Positions 20,373-30,702 of a stretch of 64,000 bases of DNA are shown here, one piece after another. A model generated the notes under the pieces. The model was not told where the DNA came from, did not search any database, and saw nothing but the letters and a program-made list of their open reading frames with translations. Position numbers and translations under genes: made by a program. Source of the DNA: Archangium violaceum (GTDB taxonomy: Bacteria > Myxococcota > Myxococcia > Myxococcales > Myxococcaceae); contig NZ_CP069338.1 in the NCBI RefSeq assembly GCF_016859125.1, forward strand, positions 11,845,501 through 11,909,500, read 5' to 3'. Position 1 is the stretch's first letter. Every line of letters starts with the position of its first letter.

Positions 20373-21680
20373 CTACGCCATCCGCGCCGCGTCCCGCAGG
20401 CGCCGCTCGATCTCATCCGCCGCGAGCACCTCGGCGCCCTCCTTGCTCGCGTTGACCCCGAGAGCCCTGGCCCGTTCGACGACATGCGGCTGCGCCACCT
20501 CCCGGAGCGCCGCGACCAGGCTGTCCACCCGGAGCTCGCGCCGCGGCAGCAGCGTCCCGACACCCTTCTGGCGCACGACGTGTCCCCAGACGTCCTGCGC
20601 GAAGAAGGCTGGGACGATCACCGAGGGCACTCCCGCCGAGGCCACCGCGCCCGTCGTCCCCGCTCCTCCGTGGTGGACGACGGCCTTCACGCGCGGAAAG
20701 AGCCAGTCGTGCGGCAGGTTGTCATCCACGTACACGTTCGCGGGAAGCTCGCTCCGCCCATCCACGGTGTTGCGGTGCAGGATGCCCCGCTGGCCCGTGA
20801 CGCGCAGGGCCTCGAGCAGGATGTCCGTCACGGCCTTCTTGTCGTGCACGCCCCAGCTCCCGAAGCCGATGTACACGGGGGCCTCTCCCGCGGCCATGAA
20901 GTCCATCAACCGCTGGCCGGGCCGCTGCTGCGTCACGAGGCGCCAACGCCCGGTCTGCGCGAACCACTCGGGCCAGTCATCGGGCCGCTCCACGAGATGC
21001 CGGCTCCACGCCACCAGCACCGGCAACCGGAAGAGCAGCCCCGGCCGGTGGTTCTCTCCGAGCAGGTCCACCGGCAACCGGTGCTCCCTCCGCCACGCAT
21101 TCACCAGGTCCCACGAGAACAACCCGCCGACGATGTTCTTCAGCCGGGTCGCGGCGACATTGAGGAACGCATTCCGATCCTGGATGCGGTTGTCCAGGAC
21201 GCAGTAGCGCCGCGTCGGAATGAAGCCCGGATCGAAGAAGGCCTGGAAGATGGGAATGCCGCGCCGCTCGGCGATGGGGATCGCCGGACCCGTGAAGGCG
21301 GCGTTGTTGAGGAGGACATCGGCCCCCTCGCTCGCCTTCCAGAACTGCCGGAGCTGTGACGGGACCATGCGCCGCTGCCACGTCACCATGAGCTTCACTC
21401 CATCGGCTCCCCCGGTGCTGCTCGCGAGGGAGTGCATGAGCTCCTCGGTACCGTCCTCCTCCATCTCGAAGAACTCGAGCCCGTTCTCCTCGATGAAGGA
21501 GCGGAAGGGGGCCCTCGCCGCGAGCAGGACCCGGTGACCCCGGCGCACGAGCTCCGCTCCGAGCGCCACGAAGGGTTGGACATCACCCCGCGAGCCCCAC
21601 GTGAGCGCGGCGAACCGGAAGGACGGCTTGCACTGGAAATGACGCAGGTAGGCCCGAGGCCAGAGAGTCCCATCCGCCAA
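20373..21680 (-). CDS. GT1-family glycosyltransferase (macrolide/sterol UGT-like)
   Basis: 435 residues with the two-Rossmann GT-B layout. The N-terminal RFAALTWGSRGDVQPFVALG is typical of GT28/GT1 enzymes acting on lipids, sterols or polyketides. The C-terminal donor-site segment is HHGGAGTTGAVASAGVPSVIVP. The start is TTG at 21680, supported by AAGGAG seven nt upstream; no internal Met precedes the conserved N-terminus. It lies 12 bp after the metallophosphoesterase gene and the two likely form one operon. Acceptor unknown. Confidence 0.88.
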   Translation of the reverse strand: MADGTLWPRAYLRHFQCKPSFRFAALTWGSRGDVQPFVALGAELVRRGHRVLLAARAPFRSFIEENGLEFFEMEEDGTEELMHSLASSTGGADGVKLMVTWQRRMVPSQLRQFWKASEGADVLLNNAAFTGPAIPIAERRGIPIFQAFFDPGFIPTRRYCVLDNRIQDRNAFLNVAATRLKNIVGGLFSWDLVNAWRREHRLPVDLLGENHRPGLLFRLPVLVAWSRHLVERPDDWPEWFAQTGRWRLVTQQRPGQRLMDFMAAGEAPVYIGFGSWGVHDKKAVTDILLEALRVTGQRGILHRNTVDGRSELPANVYVDDNLPHDWLFPRVKAVVHHGGAGTTGAVASAGVPSVIVPAFFAQDVWGHVVRQKGVGTLLPRRELRVDSLVAALREVAQPHVVERARALGVNASKEGAEVLAADEIERRLRDAARMA

Positions 21681-21692
21681 GTTGGTTCTCCT

Positions 21693-22601
21693 TCAGATAC
21701 CCGTGCCCAGGGGCTCGGGCTCGGGGAGTGAGGGCAGCGAGCCCAGCCCCCACGGCGACCCTGCCCGCCAGGACACCTGACCGGAGAGGCCCCAGCCCGC
21801 GCTTACCACCTCGCGGCCCTGGAACTCCATCCAGAACACCGACTCCTCGGGCCGCGCCGCCTGATCCAGGCACGCCACGCGCGTCACCGTCCGTCCCCCC
21901 TGCCATCCGAGCGTCACCGCGAAGGCCCGGTGCGAATGCCCGCACAACACCCACTTCGGATGCACCCTCTCCACCAGATCCCGGGTGATGGGGTTCCCAA
22001 TCCAGGACGACGGCAGCGGCCGGCCCGGCGGTGGCACATCACGCTCCTGCGCTCGCTGCGGCAGGCCCCGGGGCCACTCATGTAACAGCATCAGATCCAC
22101 GTCACGCAGCGCGGAGACCTTCTCCACCTCGGACACGCGGAAGTACCCGGCCTGCTTCGCCGTGTCGAGTGAGCGCGGACGCTTCAGCGGCTGCTCGTAG
22201 AAGCGCGGTGCGTGGATGCCCGACAGGTACCCCACCCGGAGCCCGTGCAGCTCCTTGAGACCCGCCCGCCCCAGGTAGTGCACGTTGGGCGCGAGCTGGA
22301 AACCGTCCGGCGCGTCGTGCAGCGCCTCGAAGTCCTCGTTGTTGCCACCGATGAAGTACAGCGGGCGCCGCATGGCCCGGACGCCGTCCGCGTACTCGGC
22401 GAACTCGGCGGGCATGGCGCGCTTGGCCGCCTTGCGCCGGTGGTCGTCCGCGTGCCGGAAGGCCTCCACGTCGCCCACGGCCAGCACCATGTCCACCGGA
22501 CGGCCCCGCGCCGCCTCCAGCGCGTCGAGCCATGCTTCCACGCGGTGGAAGCGACCATGGATGTCTCCCACACCGGCGACCAGGAGCGATTCCGGAGCCA
22601 T
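21693..22601 (-). CDS. Metallophosphoesterase (Dbr1-like calcineurin fold)
   Basis: 302 residues from ATG 22601, preceded by GGTGA; ATG 22610 is an alternative. Metal-binding motifs are in order: GDIHGRFH, VLAVGDVEAF, FIGGNNED (the GNHE position is GNNE, as in lariat debranching enzyme-like proteins), LLHEWPRG and CGHSHRAF. The fold is a cytoplasmic dimetal phosphoesterase; substrate unknown. It is the first gene of a two-gene unit with the glycosyltransferase. Confidence 0.85.
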   Translation of the reverse strand: MAPESLLVAGVGDIHGRFHRVEAWLDALEAARGRPVDMVLAVGDVEAFRHADDHRRKAAKRAMPAEFAEYADGVRAMRRPLYFIGGNNEDFEALHDAPDGFQLAPNVHYLGRAGLKELHGLRVGYLSGIHAPRFYEQPLKRPRSLDTAKQAGYFRVSEVEKVSALRDVDLMLLHEWPRGLPQRAQERDVPPPGRPLPSSWIGNPITRDLVERVHPKWVLCGHSHRAFAVTLGWQGGRTVTRVACLDQAARPEESVFWMEFQGREVVSAGWGLSGQVSWRAGSPWGLGSLPSLPEPEPLGTGI

Positions 22602-22664
22602 CGTGCCCATCACCCTGCACGGCCCCACGCGTCCTGTCGAGTGGGATTACCTCGCAGTGTGTCA

Positions 22665-22697
22665 AAAAGGAAAAGGGGCGCCCCGGAGAGCGCCCCT
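22665..22697 (-). terminator. Intrinsic terminator after the ASH/VWA lipoprotein gene
   Basis: On the minus strand AGGGGCGC pairs with GCGCCCCT around an 8-nt loop, followed by TTTCCTTTTT. It lies about 22 bp beyond the stop of the 22719-25685 gene. Confidence 0.8.
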
Positions 22698-22718
22698 CTC
22701 GCTTCCCGCCAGTCCTGG

Positions 22719-25685
22719 CTAACAGCCCACCGGGTACGTGATCTCCACGGTCGCCCCGGGGGCCGGAGCCGCGTCCGCGTCGAAGATGACGGTGTTGGTG
22801 GCCGGGTCGTACGTCCACCCGCTCGTCACCTCCGCGCCGTCCACCCGCACCACGATGCGCGAGACATCCGACGGCTTGTCGCTGAGCGGGAAGGAGCGGT
22901 TGGGACCGAAGGCGTTCTCCGAGATCCGCTCGAGCGAGGCGGCCCAGTTGGCCGTGCAGATGCTCTCCACCACGCCCCCGGTGTTCTGGGCGAGCTGGAT
23001 GTAGCGGCTGCCGAAGCTGCTGGCGCGGGGGCAGGAGCTCAGGTCGCTCGGCCCGGCGATGGCGGAGAAGAGCACCTTGGAGCGGTCCTGTCCCTTGAGA
23101 CCCAGGAGGAACGACTCGTAGAAGGACACCGGCTGCGGCGAGAAGTCCTCCTCGTCGGTGACGGCGATGATGGCCAGCTTGGCGTCGTCTCGCAGGAAGC
23201 CGGCGTTGCCGTCCATCGGCTGCGGCGAGCGCGGGTCATCCATGTTGTACACCAGCGGATCCGCCAGGGCGCGGTACATGGCCTCCAGGCCCTGCTCGTT
23301 CCAGTGGCACACGCCCACACTCGTGTTGCGAGCGAAGACGACGTCCGCCGCCGGCGTGGTGGGCGAGATGATGCGCGGGGACGAGCCGTCGACGGGGAAG
23401 AAGCGGCCGTTCTCACCCCCCTCGGCGCCACCCGGGCACACCGACCAGCCGCCCGAGGAGCGCTCGAGGCCGGTGGTGGTGACGGCGATGTGGTAGTCCA
23501 CGCCCGCGGCGGCCGCGTGGGTGAGGAAGGCCGAGAAGTTCGAGCCCAGATCCTGCTGCTCGTCCATCATCGAGCCCGAGTTGTCCACCACGAACAGCAC
23601 GTCCACCTTGGCCTGCGACTGCTGGATGAACTGGTCCGTCTGCTCGTTCTTGAGCACGCCCTCGCCCACCATGCTCACGGTGTAGGGAGCGCCCGGGCCC
23701 AGGTCGAAGCGGAGCGCGGCGGCGTCCACCCCGTCGCTCTGCGGCGCGTACGTCACCTTGACGCGAACCTCGCTGTTCGCGGCGAGCACCGCCGGGAAGA
23801 CGAAGGGATGCGCCACCTTGAAGTCGCTGGCGTCCCCCTCGAGGCTCAGGTTCCTCAGCTCGGTGGGCCCGGGGCACTTGTTGTAGACGATCACCTCTCG
23901 CTCGCGAGGGCCGCACGTCAGCCGCATGGTGCCGAAGTCCAGGTGGGTGGGCTGCACGGAGAAGCAGCCCTGCACGCCCTGGCCATGCAACGGAATCAGC
24001 AGGTGGCCGTTGCTGGGGTGGTTGACCCAGCCCTCCGCCAGACCGGAGAACTCCCCCTCCGAGCCCGGCTTGAAGCGCACGCGCAGCACGGCGCGCTGCC
24101 CCGGCAGGAGCACCTCGTTGCCCGTCTTGTCCGCCGAGAAGGCCGCATCCGACCCCTCGGCGACCTGCATCCCCGCCACGAAGCACTCGGAGCGGCCGAC
24201 GTTGCGAATCGCCGCGCCGAGCGTCACCTCGGACCCCACCGGCACTCGGCCGAACTCCACCGTCGCCGGCTCCAGCCTGTACTGGCAGGGAGTGAACACC
24301 TTGCCCGAGCCCAGCACCCGCACCACCTCGGTGGAGGTGCTGTTGCCGTTGAGGATCTTCGCGACGAGCTCCGCCTCACCCGCCCCCACGCCAGCACGCG
24401 GCATGAAGGTGATGGGCACGGAGACGGACTGGCCCGCGGGGATGGGCTGACTGGAGGGCGCCGTGGCCAGCATGAAGTAGCCGCCCTTCTTCGTGGTGAG
24501 CTTCAGATCGCTCAGCAGCACGTCGGTACGGCAGCGGTTGAGGACCTGCACCTCCCGGGTGGCGTTCATGCCCTCGGCGACCGTGCCGAAGTCGAGCGGA
24601 TCCGGCTGCAGCACCACGCATGAGGTGCCTCCCTCGCCCGTGAGCGTCACCTTGGGCCCCGGGTTGGTGGTGCCCACGGGCCGCACGTCGAGCTCCAGCC
24701 GCGCCGTGGGCACGGGGCCGCTGACGGTGGGCGTGAAGGCCACCCGCACCTCCACCATCGCGCCCGAGGCGAGCACGTTGCCCGGCAGCGAGGGCGCGTT
24801 CATCACGCGGAAGACGTTGCCCGTGTCGTCCACCACATTCACCCCACCGAAGGACATGGGCTCGGAGCCCAGGTTGCGCACGGTGATGCGCTCCTCGGCG
24901 GTGGCCCCCAGCGCCACGCGGCCGAAGTCCACCCGCAGCGGCGTCACCTCCAGGCGCGTGGCGATACCGGTACCCGACAGCGTCACGACGATGGGCTCGC
25001 ACGTGGGGCACGCCACGCTCACGCGCGCCTGGACCGAGGCCGCGCCCAGCCGCGTCGGAGAGAAGGTCAGCGGCAGCCGGCGCTCCTCTCCGGGCCGCAG
25101 CACGAAGAGCTCTTCCGACTCGCTCGAGCCGAACTCGTCCGCGTCCGCTCCGTCGAAGTCCAGGCGCACCGGGCTCTCCACCTCCGTGGGGTTGCGCACG
25201 AAGAGCTCGCGCATCTCCACGTGGCCCAGCTCCACGTTGCCGAACTCGATGGAGCGCACCGGCACATCCACCCACGCCTTCACGCCCCGGCCCGCCAGGT
25301 CGAGCTGCGCCATGCCATCCTTGCTCACGTTGTCGGCGTCGGTGAGCACCTGCAGCACGCCCGCGACCTCGCCCTCCACGGCGGGCGTGAAGCGCACCTC
25401 CACCTCATGCTCTCCGCCCGCCTTCAGCTCGAAGGCCTCGAAGGGCACCACCTCCACATTCGGCAGGGTGGCCGTGGCTCCATGGACCGTGAACGGCGCG
25501 CGACCCCGGTTCGACAGCCGCACCTTCATCGTCTTGGTCACACCCACCGCCGAGAGGCCGAACTCCAACTTCTCGGGCGACGCCCCCAGACCTGACTGGG
25601 CTCGCTGCGACGACGGCCTCTCGCAGCCCACGATGGCCAGGGCCAACAGGCACGCTGCCGTGCAAACCCACCTGAAACCCAACAT
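22719..25685 (-). CDS. Large lipoprotein with ASH-like repeats and a VWA-like domain
   Basis: 988 residues from ATG 25685, six nt after GGGGAGG. A lipoprotein signal (MLGFRWVCTAACLLALAIVGC) predicts export and lipidation. Residues about 35-720 contain six or more immunoglobulin-like repeats of the ASH/choice-of-anchor-D kind, each with a FGxVxxG motif such as EFGNVELGH, DFGRVALGA and EFGRVPVGS. A VWA-type domain follows with the MIDAS start DVLFVVDNSGSMMDEQ, and a short beta domain ends the protein. It is probably a surface adhesion or scaffolding protein. A terminator follows. Confidence 0.85.
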   Translation of the reverse strand: MLGFRWVCTAACLLALAIVGCERPSSQRAQSGLGASPEKLEFGLSAVGVTKTMKVRLSNRGRAPFTVHGATATLPNVEVVPFEAFELKAGGEHEVEVRFTPAVEGEVAGVLQVLTDADNVSKDGMAQLDLAGRGVKAWVDVPVRSIEFGNVELGHVEMRELFVRNPTEVESPVRLDFDGADADEFGSSESEELFVLRPGEERRLPLTFSPTRLGAASVQARVSVACPTCEPIVVTLSGTGIATRLEVTPLRVDFGRVALGATAEERITVRNLGSEPMSFGGVNVVDDTGNVFRVMNAPSLPGNVLASGAMVEVRVAFTPTVSGPVPTARLELDVRPVGTTNPGPKVTLTGEGGTSCVVLQPDPLDFGTVAEGMNATREVQVLNRCRTDVLLSDLKLTTKKGGYFMLATAPSSQPIPAGQSVSVPITFMPRAGVGAGEAELVAKILNGNSTSTEVVRVLGSGKVFTPCQYRLEPATVEFGRVPVGSEVTLGAAIRNVGRSECFVAGMQVAEGSDAAFSADKTGNEVLLPGQRAVLRVRFKPGSEGEFSGLAEGWVNHPSNGHLLIPLHGQGVQGCFSVQPTHLDFGTMRLTCGPREREVIVYNKCPGPTELRNLSLEGDASDFKVAHPFVFPAVLAANSEVRVKVTYAPQSDGVDAAALRFDLGPGAPYTVSMVGEGVLKNEQTDQFIQQSQAKVDVLFVVDNSGSMMDEQQDLGSNFSAFLTHAAAAGVDYHIAVTTTGLERSSGGWSVCPGGAEGGENGRFFPVDGSSPRIISPTTPAADVVFARNTSVGVCHWNEQGLEAMYRALADPLVYNMDDPRSPQPMDGNAGFLRDDAKLAIIAVTDEEDFSPQPVSFYESFLLGLKGQDRSKVLFSAIAGPSDLSSCPRASSFGSRYIQLAQNTGGVVESICTANWAASLERISENAFGPNRSFPLSDKPSDVSRIVVRVDGAEVTSGWTYDPATNTVIFDADAAPAPGATVEITYPVGC

Positions 25686-25961
25686 TGGAGCCTCCCCAAT
25701 CGGCGACGCACACACCGTCCGCACGATCACCAGCCACACCTGGGGTGAGGGCTCTGCAACCTCGGGGCCCTGGCAAGCAAATGACACACGCCAGAGACAA
25801 ATCGCGGGGGTGCAGGGAAAAGTATTGGACTCAGGTGAGAACCAACCTGCCCCGCGGATCCTGTTTCCTGAAAAGATTTCCGGAGTGCTCGCCAGATGAC
25901 GGGAAAAACCGGCTCCCGATGGGGCAAGGAAGGGAAACACGAACTCCCGAGAACTCCCCGC
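25686..25961. other. Intergenic upstream region of the ASH/VWA lipoprotein
   Basis: 276 bp between two minus-strand genes. It is less GC-rich than its surroundings and probably holds the lipoprotein promoter. I see no open frame or repeat worth naming. Confidence 0.4.
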
Positions 25962-26555
25962 TCAGGAAGAAGGTCTGGAGTCTGGAACGAGCAGGCGGGA
26001 AACCAGGCCCGTGCCCCACAGCACGCCCCCCATACACACCAGGGAACCCACCAGGGAGAGCGGGTGGAGGGGCTCCCCCAGCAGCAGCGCGGCCCAGGCC
26101 CCCAACGTGAGGCTCATGCCTCCCTGCACCGCGCTCCAGATGACGAGTCCCGCGCCGAGGGTGGTAGCCACCAGCCCGGACGCCAGGTACCCGTTCACCT
26201 GCTCCTTCAAGATGAAGATGCCGAGGATGGCGGCACAGATGGGCCAGCAGGCATTGAGCAGCGTGGCGGGCCCGACCGCGAGCCGGTCGATGGCCATGAA
26301 ATAGAAGTAGACGGCGCCGCCCCCGAAGATGCCGCGCAGGGCCCAGAGCCCGGGCCGACCCATGCGCGGCCGACGCCCGATGAGCGGGAAGTAGAACGCG
26401 AGGAACACCAGCCCGATGGCGAAGCGCGCGCATACCACCTGCCCCACCGACAGCCGGCCCGCCACGCTCCTCGCGCACAGGGCCATGACCGCGAACATGA
26501 GGCTGGAGACAACGAGCAACGGAGAGCCGCGCAGGCGCTCGGGGAGGGGGGGCAT
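25962..26555 (-). CDS. EamA/DMT-family transporter with internal deletion
   Basis: 197 residues instead of the usual about 290. The first EamA half is complete, with about five helices, from LLVVSSLMFAVMALCARS to LGAGLVIWSAVQGG. It then jumps directly to LTLGAWAALLLGEPLHPLSLVG, which resembles the last two helices of the second EamA half. About 90 residues are thus missing, apparently in frame. It may be a nonfunctional relic or a short transporter that dimerises. Divergent from uvrA. Confidence 0.75.
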   Translation of the reverse strand: MPPLPERLRGSPLLVVSSLMFAVMALCARSVAGRLSVGQVVCARFAIGLVFLAFYFPLIGRRPRMGRPGLWALRGIFGGGAVYFYFMAIDRLAVGPATLLNACWPICAAILGIFILKEQVNGYLASGLVATTLGAGLVIWSAVQGGMSLTLGAWAALLLGEPLHPLSLVGSLVCMGGVLWGTGLVSRLLVPDSRPSS

Positions 26556-26731
26556 CGCGGCGACACCGTAACCCGGAACCCTCTACCTCCCCAGCCCCCG
26601 CGCGCCCGCCTGCCCTCCCCCCTCACGGGGAGGGATTCGCCTTGAAAATCCGTTCGTTCAGGACCATTCAACCCACGGCGCGCCCACATTCTCCCTACCT
26701 GCGCGCCCTTTCAGTGGTAGATCGCGCCCCC

Positions 26732-29617
26732 ATGTCCGAGCCCGACGTCATCTCCATCCGAGGAGCCAAGGAGCACAACCTCAAGAACATCTCCCTGGAG
26801 ATTCCGAAGAAGAAGCTGGTGGTGTTCACCGGCGTCTCCGGCTCCGGGAAGAGCTCGCTGGCGTTCGACACGCTCTACGCCGAGGGCCAACGCCGCTACG
26901 TGGAGAGCCTGTCGGCCTACGCGCGGCAGTTCCTCGGGCAGATGGAGAAGCCCAAGTACGACACCATCCGGGGCCTGTCGCCCACCATCTCCATCGAGCA
27001 GAAGGCGGCCAGCAACAACCCGCGCTCGACGGTGGGCACCGTCACCGAGGTGCATGACTACCTGCGCGTGCTCTTCGCCTCCGTGGGCGTGCAGCACTGC
27101 CCCAACTGCGGCAAGCGCGTGGGCAAGCAGAGCGCCCAGCAGATCGTCGACACGCTGATGGAGTCGCCCGCGGGCACCAAGGTGATGGTGCTGGCGCCGG
27201 TGGTCTCCAACCGCAAGGGCGAGCACAAGGACATCCTCACCGAGGCCCAGAAGCGAGGCTTCTCCCGCGCGCGCGTCGACGGCAAGGTGAAGAGCCTCGA
27301 GGAGCGCATCGAGCTGGACAAGAAGTCCAAGCACGACATCGCGCTCGTCATCGACCGGCTGGTGCTCAAGCCGGAGATCCGCACGCGCCTCACGGATGCC
27401 GTGGAGACGGCGCTGCGCGAGGGCAAGGGCATGCTCATCATCACGGACGAGACGGGCAGCCCGGCGAGCGATCGCATCATGAGCGAGCTCAATGCCTGCC
27501 ATGCGTGCGGCCTGTCCTTCGGCGAGCTGTCCCCCTCGTCGTTCTCCTTCAACAACCCGCTGGGCATGTGCCCGGACTGCAACGGCCTGGGCACGAAGGC
27601 GGAGATGGATCCGGACCGCATCGTCCCGGACCCCTCGCGCAGCCTGCGCGAGGGCGCGGTGGAGCCGTGGGCCAGCGGCATGAACAAGGGCGAGGGCTGG
27701 ACGGCGGACTTCGTGGAGAGCCTGGCCGGGGCGTTCGACATCGACCTGGACACGCCGTACGCGAAGCTGCCCGCGAAGGCGAAGAAGATCATCATGTACG
27801 GCGTCGAGGGCAAGCGCTTCACCGTCCAGTGGGGTGACGGCGGCCGTTACGAGATGGAGTGGGAGGGCCTGGTCAACAAGCTGATGCGCGGCTTCAAGAC
27901 GACCACGTCCGAGGCAATGCGCGCCTACTACCAGAAGTTCTTCAGCGACAAGCCGTGCCCCACGTGCGACGGAGCGCGCCTGAAGCCGGAGAGCCGGGCG
28001 GTGAAGGTGCACGGGCGCTCCATCGTGGAGCTGAGCCGGCAGACCATCGGCGACGCGCTGCGCTGGCTCAAGGACCTGCAGCTCACGGAGACGGAGCGGA
28101 AGATCGCCACCGAGCTGCTCAAGGAGATCCGCAGCCGCCTGGGCTTCCTCGAGGACGTGGGCCTGGCGTACCTGACGTTGGACCGCACGGCGTCCACGCT
28201 GTCGGGCGGAGAGAGCCAGCGCATCCGGCTGGCCTCGCAGATGGGCAGCGAGCTGACGGGAGTCATCTACATCCTCGACGAGCCCTCCATCGGCCTGCAC
28301 CAGCGCGACAATGGCAAGCTGCTGGCCACGCTCAAGCGGCTGCGAGACCTGGGCAACTCCGTCGTCGTGGTGGAGCACGACGAGGAGACGATGGAGGAGG
28401 CGGACTGGCTCGTGGACTTCGGTCCGGGCGCGGGCGAGCTGGGCGGCCAGGTGGTGGCCGAGGGCACCCCGGCGCAGGTGATGGAGAACGAGAAGAGCTC
28501 CACCGGCGCGTACCTCTCCGGCCGCAAGGAGATCGAGATTCCCGAGACGCGCCGCGCGCCCGGCAAGGCGAAGGTGGTCATCCAGGGCGCGAAGGAGAAC
28601 AACCTCAAGGACGTGACGGTGGAGATTCCCCTCGGGGTGTTCGTGGCCGTCACCGGCGTGTCCGGCGCGGGCAAGTCCACGCTCATCAACGAGATCCTCT
28701 ACCCCGCCGCCGCGCGCGCGCTGTACGAGAGCCGCGAGGTACCGGGCAAGCACAAGGCCATCACCGGACTGGAGCACCTGGACAAGGTCATCGACATCGA
28801 CCAGCGGCCGATCGGACGGACGCCGCGCAGCAACCCGGCCACGTACACGAAGCTGTTCGACTCCATCCGGGACGTGTTCGCGATGACGCCGGAGGCCCGG
28901 GCGTTCGGGTACACACCGGGACGCTTCTCCTTCAACATCAAGGGCGGACGCTGCGAGGCGTGCGAGGGCGATGGCGTGAAGCTGGTGGAGATGCACTTCC
29001 TGGCGGACGTGTACGTGCCCTGCGAGGTGTGCAACGGCAAGCGCTTCAACGAGGCCACGCTGCGGGTGCTCTACAAGGGGAAGAACATCGCCGAGGTGCT
29101 CGAGATGAGCGTGCGCGAGGCGATGCAACACTTCAGCGCGCACAAGGACATCATGCGCGTGCTGCAGACACTCGAGGACGTGGGGCTGGGCTACATCCGG
29201 CTGGGGCAGAGCTCACCGACGCTGTCGGGCGGAGAGGCGCAGCGCATCAAGCTGGCGCGCGAGCTGGCGCGCGTGGCCACGGGCCGCACGCTGTACATCC
29301 TCGACGAGCCCACCACGGGTCTGCACTTCGAGGACATCCGCAAGCTGTTGCAGGTGCTCAACCGGCTGGTGGAGGCGGGCAACACGGTGCTCGTCATCGA
29401 GCACAACCTGGACGTCATCAAGAGCGCGGACTGGGTGATCGACCTGGGTCCCGAGGGCGGCGCGGGCGGAGGACAGTTGCTCGCCACGGGAACGCCGGAG
29501 CAGGTGGCCGAGGTGAAGGAGAGCCACACCGGGCGCTACCTCAAGCACGTGCTGACGAAGTCCCGGAAGCACCGCGTGGGCCGCAAGCCCCCCGCGAAGG
29601 CCGCCCCCGCCGCCTGA
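26732..29617 (+). CDS. uvrA: UvrABC system protein A (excinuclease ATPase)
   Basis: 961 residues, normal length. Damage-sensing ATPase of nucleotide excision repair. Two ABC modules are present: Walker [13 protein letters not shown] with signature [12 protein letters not shown], and Walker [11 protein letters not shown] with signature [12 protein letters not shown]. Zinc-binding cysteine pairs are seen in [26 protein letters not shown] and [20 protein letters not shown] 26732 begins the conserved [19 protein letters not shown]; the longer open frame upstream has no homology. It borders the accessory region on its 3' side. Confidence 0.97.
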   Translation: MSEPDVISIRGAKEHNLKNISLEIPKKKLVVFTGVSGSGKSSLAFDTLYAEGQRRYVESLSAYARQFLGQMEKPKYDTIRGLSPTISIEQKAASNNPRSTVGTVTEVHDYLRVLFASVGVQHCPNCGKRVGKQSAQQIVDTLMESPAGTKVMVLAPVVSNRKGEHKDILTEAQKRGFSRARVDGKVKSLEERIELDKKSKHDIALVIDRLVLKPEIRTRLTDAVETALREGKGMLIITDETGSPASDRIMSELNACHACGLSFGELSPSSFSFNNPLGMCPDCNGLGTKAEMDPDRIVPDPSRSLREGAVEPWASGMNKGEGWTADFVESLAGAFDIDLDTPYAKLPAKAKKIIMYGVEGKRFTVQWGDGGRYEMEWEGLVNKLMRGFKTTTSEAMRAYYQKFFSDKPCPTCDGARLKPESRAVKVHGRSIVELSRQTIGDALRWLKDLQLTETERKIATELLKEIRSRLGFLEDVGLAYLTLDRTASTLSGGESQRIRLASQMGSELTGVIYILDEPSIGLHQRDNGKLLATLKRLRDLGNSVVVVEHDEETMEEADWLVDFGPGAGELGGQVVAEGTPAQVMENEKSSTGAYLSGRKEIEIPETRRAPGKAKVVIQGAKENNLKDVTVEIPLGVFVAVTGVSGAGKSTLINEILYPAAARALYESREVPGKHKAITGLEHLDKVIDIDQRPIGRTPRSNPATYTKLFDSIRDVFAMTPEARAFGYTPGRFSFNIKGGRCEACEGDGVKLVEMHFLADVYVPCEVCNGKRFNEATLRVLYKGKNIAEVLEMSVREAMQHFSAHKDIMRVLQTLEDVGLGYIRLGQSSPTLSGGEAQRIKLARELARVATGRTLYILDEPTTGLHFEDIRKLLQVLNRLVEAGNTVLVIEHNLDVIKSADWVIDLGPEGGAGGGQLLATGTPEQVAEVKESHTGRYLKHVLTKSRKHRVGRKPPAKAAPAA

Positions 29618-29640
29618 TGGTTCTCAAGCAGGACGGGGCG

Positions 29641-29670
29641 GCGGCTTCGATTCCCGCTGCTTCTCCCTGA
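29641..29670 (+). repeat. ssrA/tRNA 3'-end-like repeat, copy 1
   Basis: Sequence of the form GCGG-C-TTCGATTCCCGC-T-GC-TTCTCCCTGA, 23 bp after uvrA. It matches copy 2 at 42681 except for two substitutions and a 2-nt gap. Both resemble the T-arm and acceptor end of tmRNA or tRNA genes, which are common integration sites. No complete RNA gene is attached. Confidence 0.5.
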
Positions 29671-29676
29671 TGCCCT

Positions 29677-30702
29677 CTATGCCGCCGCTTGCCTTCGGGA
29701 TGTTGCGCGCCCCATGAGATTGGACTCCCATTCGATCAGCGTCTCGACGCCCCTATAGAGTGTCTGATAGATGTCGCGCTCCGTGACGCCAAGCCGGCGC
29801 TTGTTCGAAATGTCATGGATGCCATCGGAGGGGTCGGAGTGCTCTCCGTGGATACCGCGAATCGAGAGCCCCAGCTTTTCGCAGAGGCCCTCGAATTCGG
29901 GCCGCTGGGAGAGAAAGGGGATTCTGATATGGACCGAGGCTCGCATTGCCGTGCCAAGATTCGTGGGGCACGTCGTGTGAAAGCCGAGGATTTCGTCACA
30001 GGCGAACTCGAGCCTGCTGTGAATGTGGTCGAGTGCGGCTTTCAGCCGGATGAATGCCGCCTTGATATCAGCACCCCGTTGCATGCTGATGATCCGCATG
30101 GAATCTTCCTCGCCAACCCACACCAGGAATCTTCTGTCGGACGAATGGTATATTCCGCGGTTCTGGGGCCAATCCCGGTTTACGCCCGCGCTTTCCAGGA
30201 AACGATCTCCCTGTTTGAACAAGAGGTGGCCATCCACCATCTCCTGGCGCCTCTCCTCGGTCATCTCACTCAGCCGGTGGTACTCGCCCGCCAATCCGCC
30301 CGTGAGCTCCGAAAGCACGTCGAGGATTTCGGCCTCCATTCTCGCGCGGTCTTCAGCGCGGATTGCCGGAGGAAAAGCATACTCCGCGAGGTTTCGCCCA
30401 ACTCGAACCCGGGTGGAGATGACGAACCTTCCTTCGGGATCCAGGTTCTTCGCGGGGAGCCCATCGAGCGAGAAGTCGCTTGGGTGCCCACTCATGTCAT
30501 ACCTGGAGTAGTCACGGATGAGCGGGTCGAAGAGGGGTGAAAATACCCTATATGATTCGCTATCGCCCGCATAGATGCCGATGCTGGAATCGGGATTCTC
30601 GACTCCGCTCCGTATGGCTTTCTTTAGACTCCAGCCGCTCCGGGTCGTCAGCTTTTCAAGCGCCGCCTTTATTTCTGGCGTGAGATACTTCTTCATCAGC
30701 AT
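29677..30702 (-). CDS. Arginine kinase (ATP:guanido phosphotransferase)
   Basis: 341 residues with both the small N-terminal and the large catalytic phosphagen-kinase domains, so it is arginine-kinase-like rather than the shorter protein-arginine kinase McsB. Key elements are STRVRVGRN (97-104), WVGEEDSMRIISM (195-207), the reactive cysteine in TTCPTNLGTAMRASVHI (Cys245), GEHSDP (Glu287) and SNKRRLGVTE (299-308). It reversibly stores ATP phosphate as phosphoarginine. A functional arginine kinase is known from Myxococcus xanthus. AT-richer codons than uvrA suggest transfer. Start is ATG 30702 or 30696. Confidence 0.93.
   Translation of the reverse strand: MLMKKYLTPEIKAALEKLTTRSGWSLKKAIRSGVENPDSSIGIYAGDSESYRVFSPLFDPLIRDYSRYDMSGHPSDFSLDGLPAKNLDPEGRFVISTRVRVGRNLAEYAFPPAIRAEDRARMEAEILDVLSELTGGLAGEYHRLSEMTEERRQEMVDGHLLFKQGDRFLESAGVNRDWPQNRGIYHSSDRRFLVWVGEEDSMRIISMQRGADIKAAFIRLKAALDHIHSRLEFACDEILGFHTTCPTNLGTAMRASVHIRIPFLSQRPEFEGLCEKLGLSIRGIHGEHSDPSDGIHDISNKRRLGVTERDIYQTLYRGVETLIEWESNLMGRATSRRQAAA

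Noticed and set aside
22212-24623. 803-residue open frame antisense to the ASH/VWA lipoprotein
   Set aside because: Composition is biased and repeat-free, whereas the minus strand shows a lipoprotein signal, repeated FGxVxxG motifs and a MIDAS.
26711-29143. 810-residue open frame antisense to uvrA
   Set aside because: uvrA is unmistakable on the plus strand; the antisense product is low-complexity Leu/Arg/His/Val.
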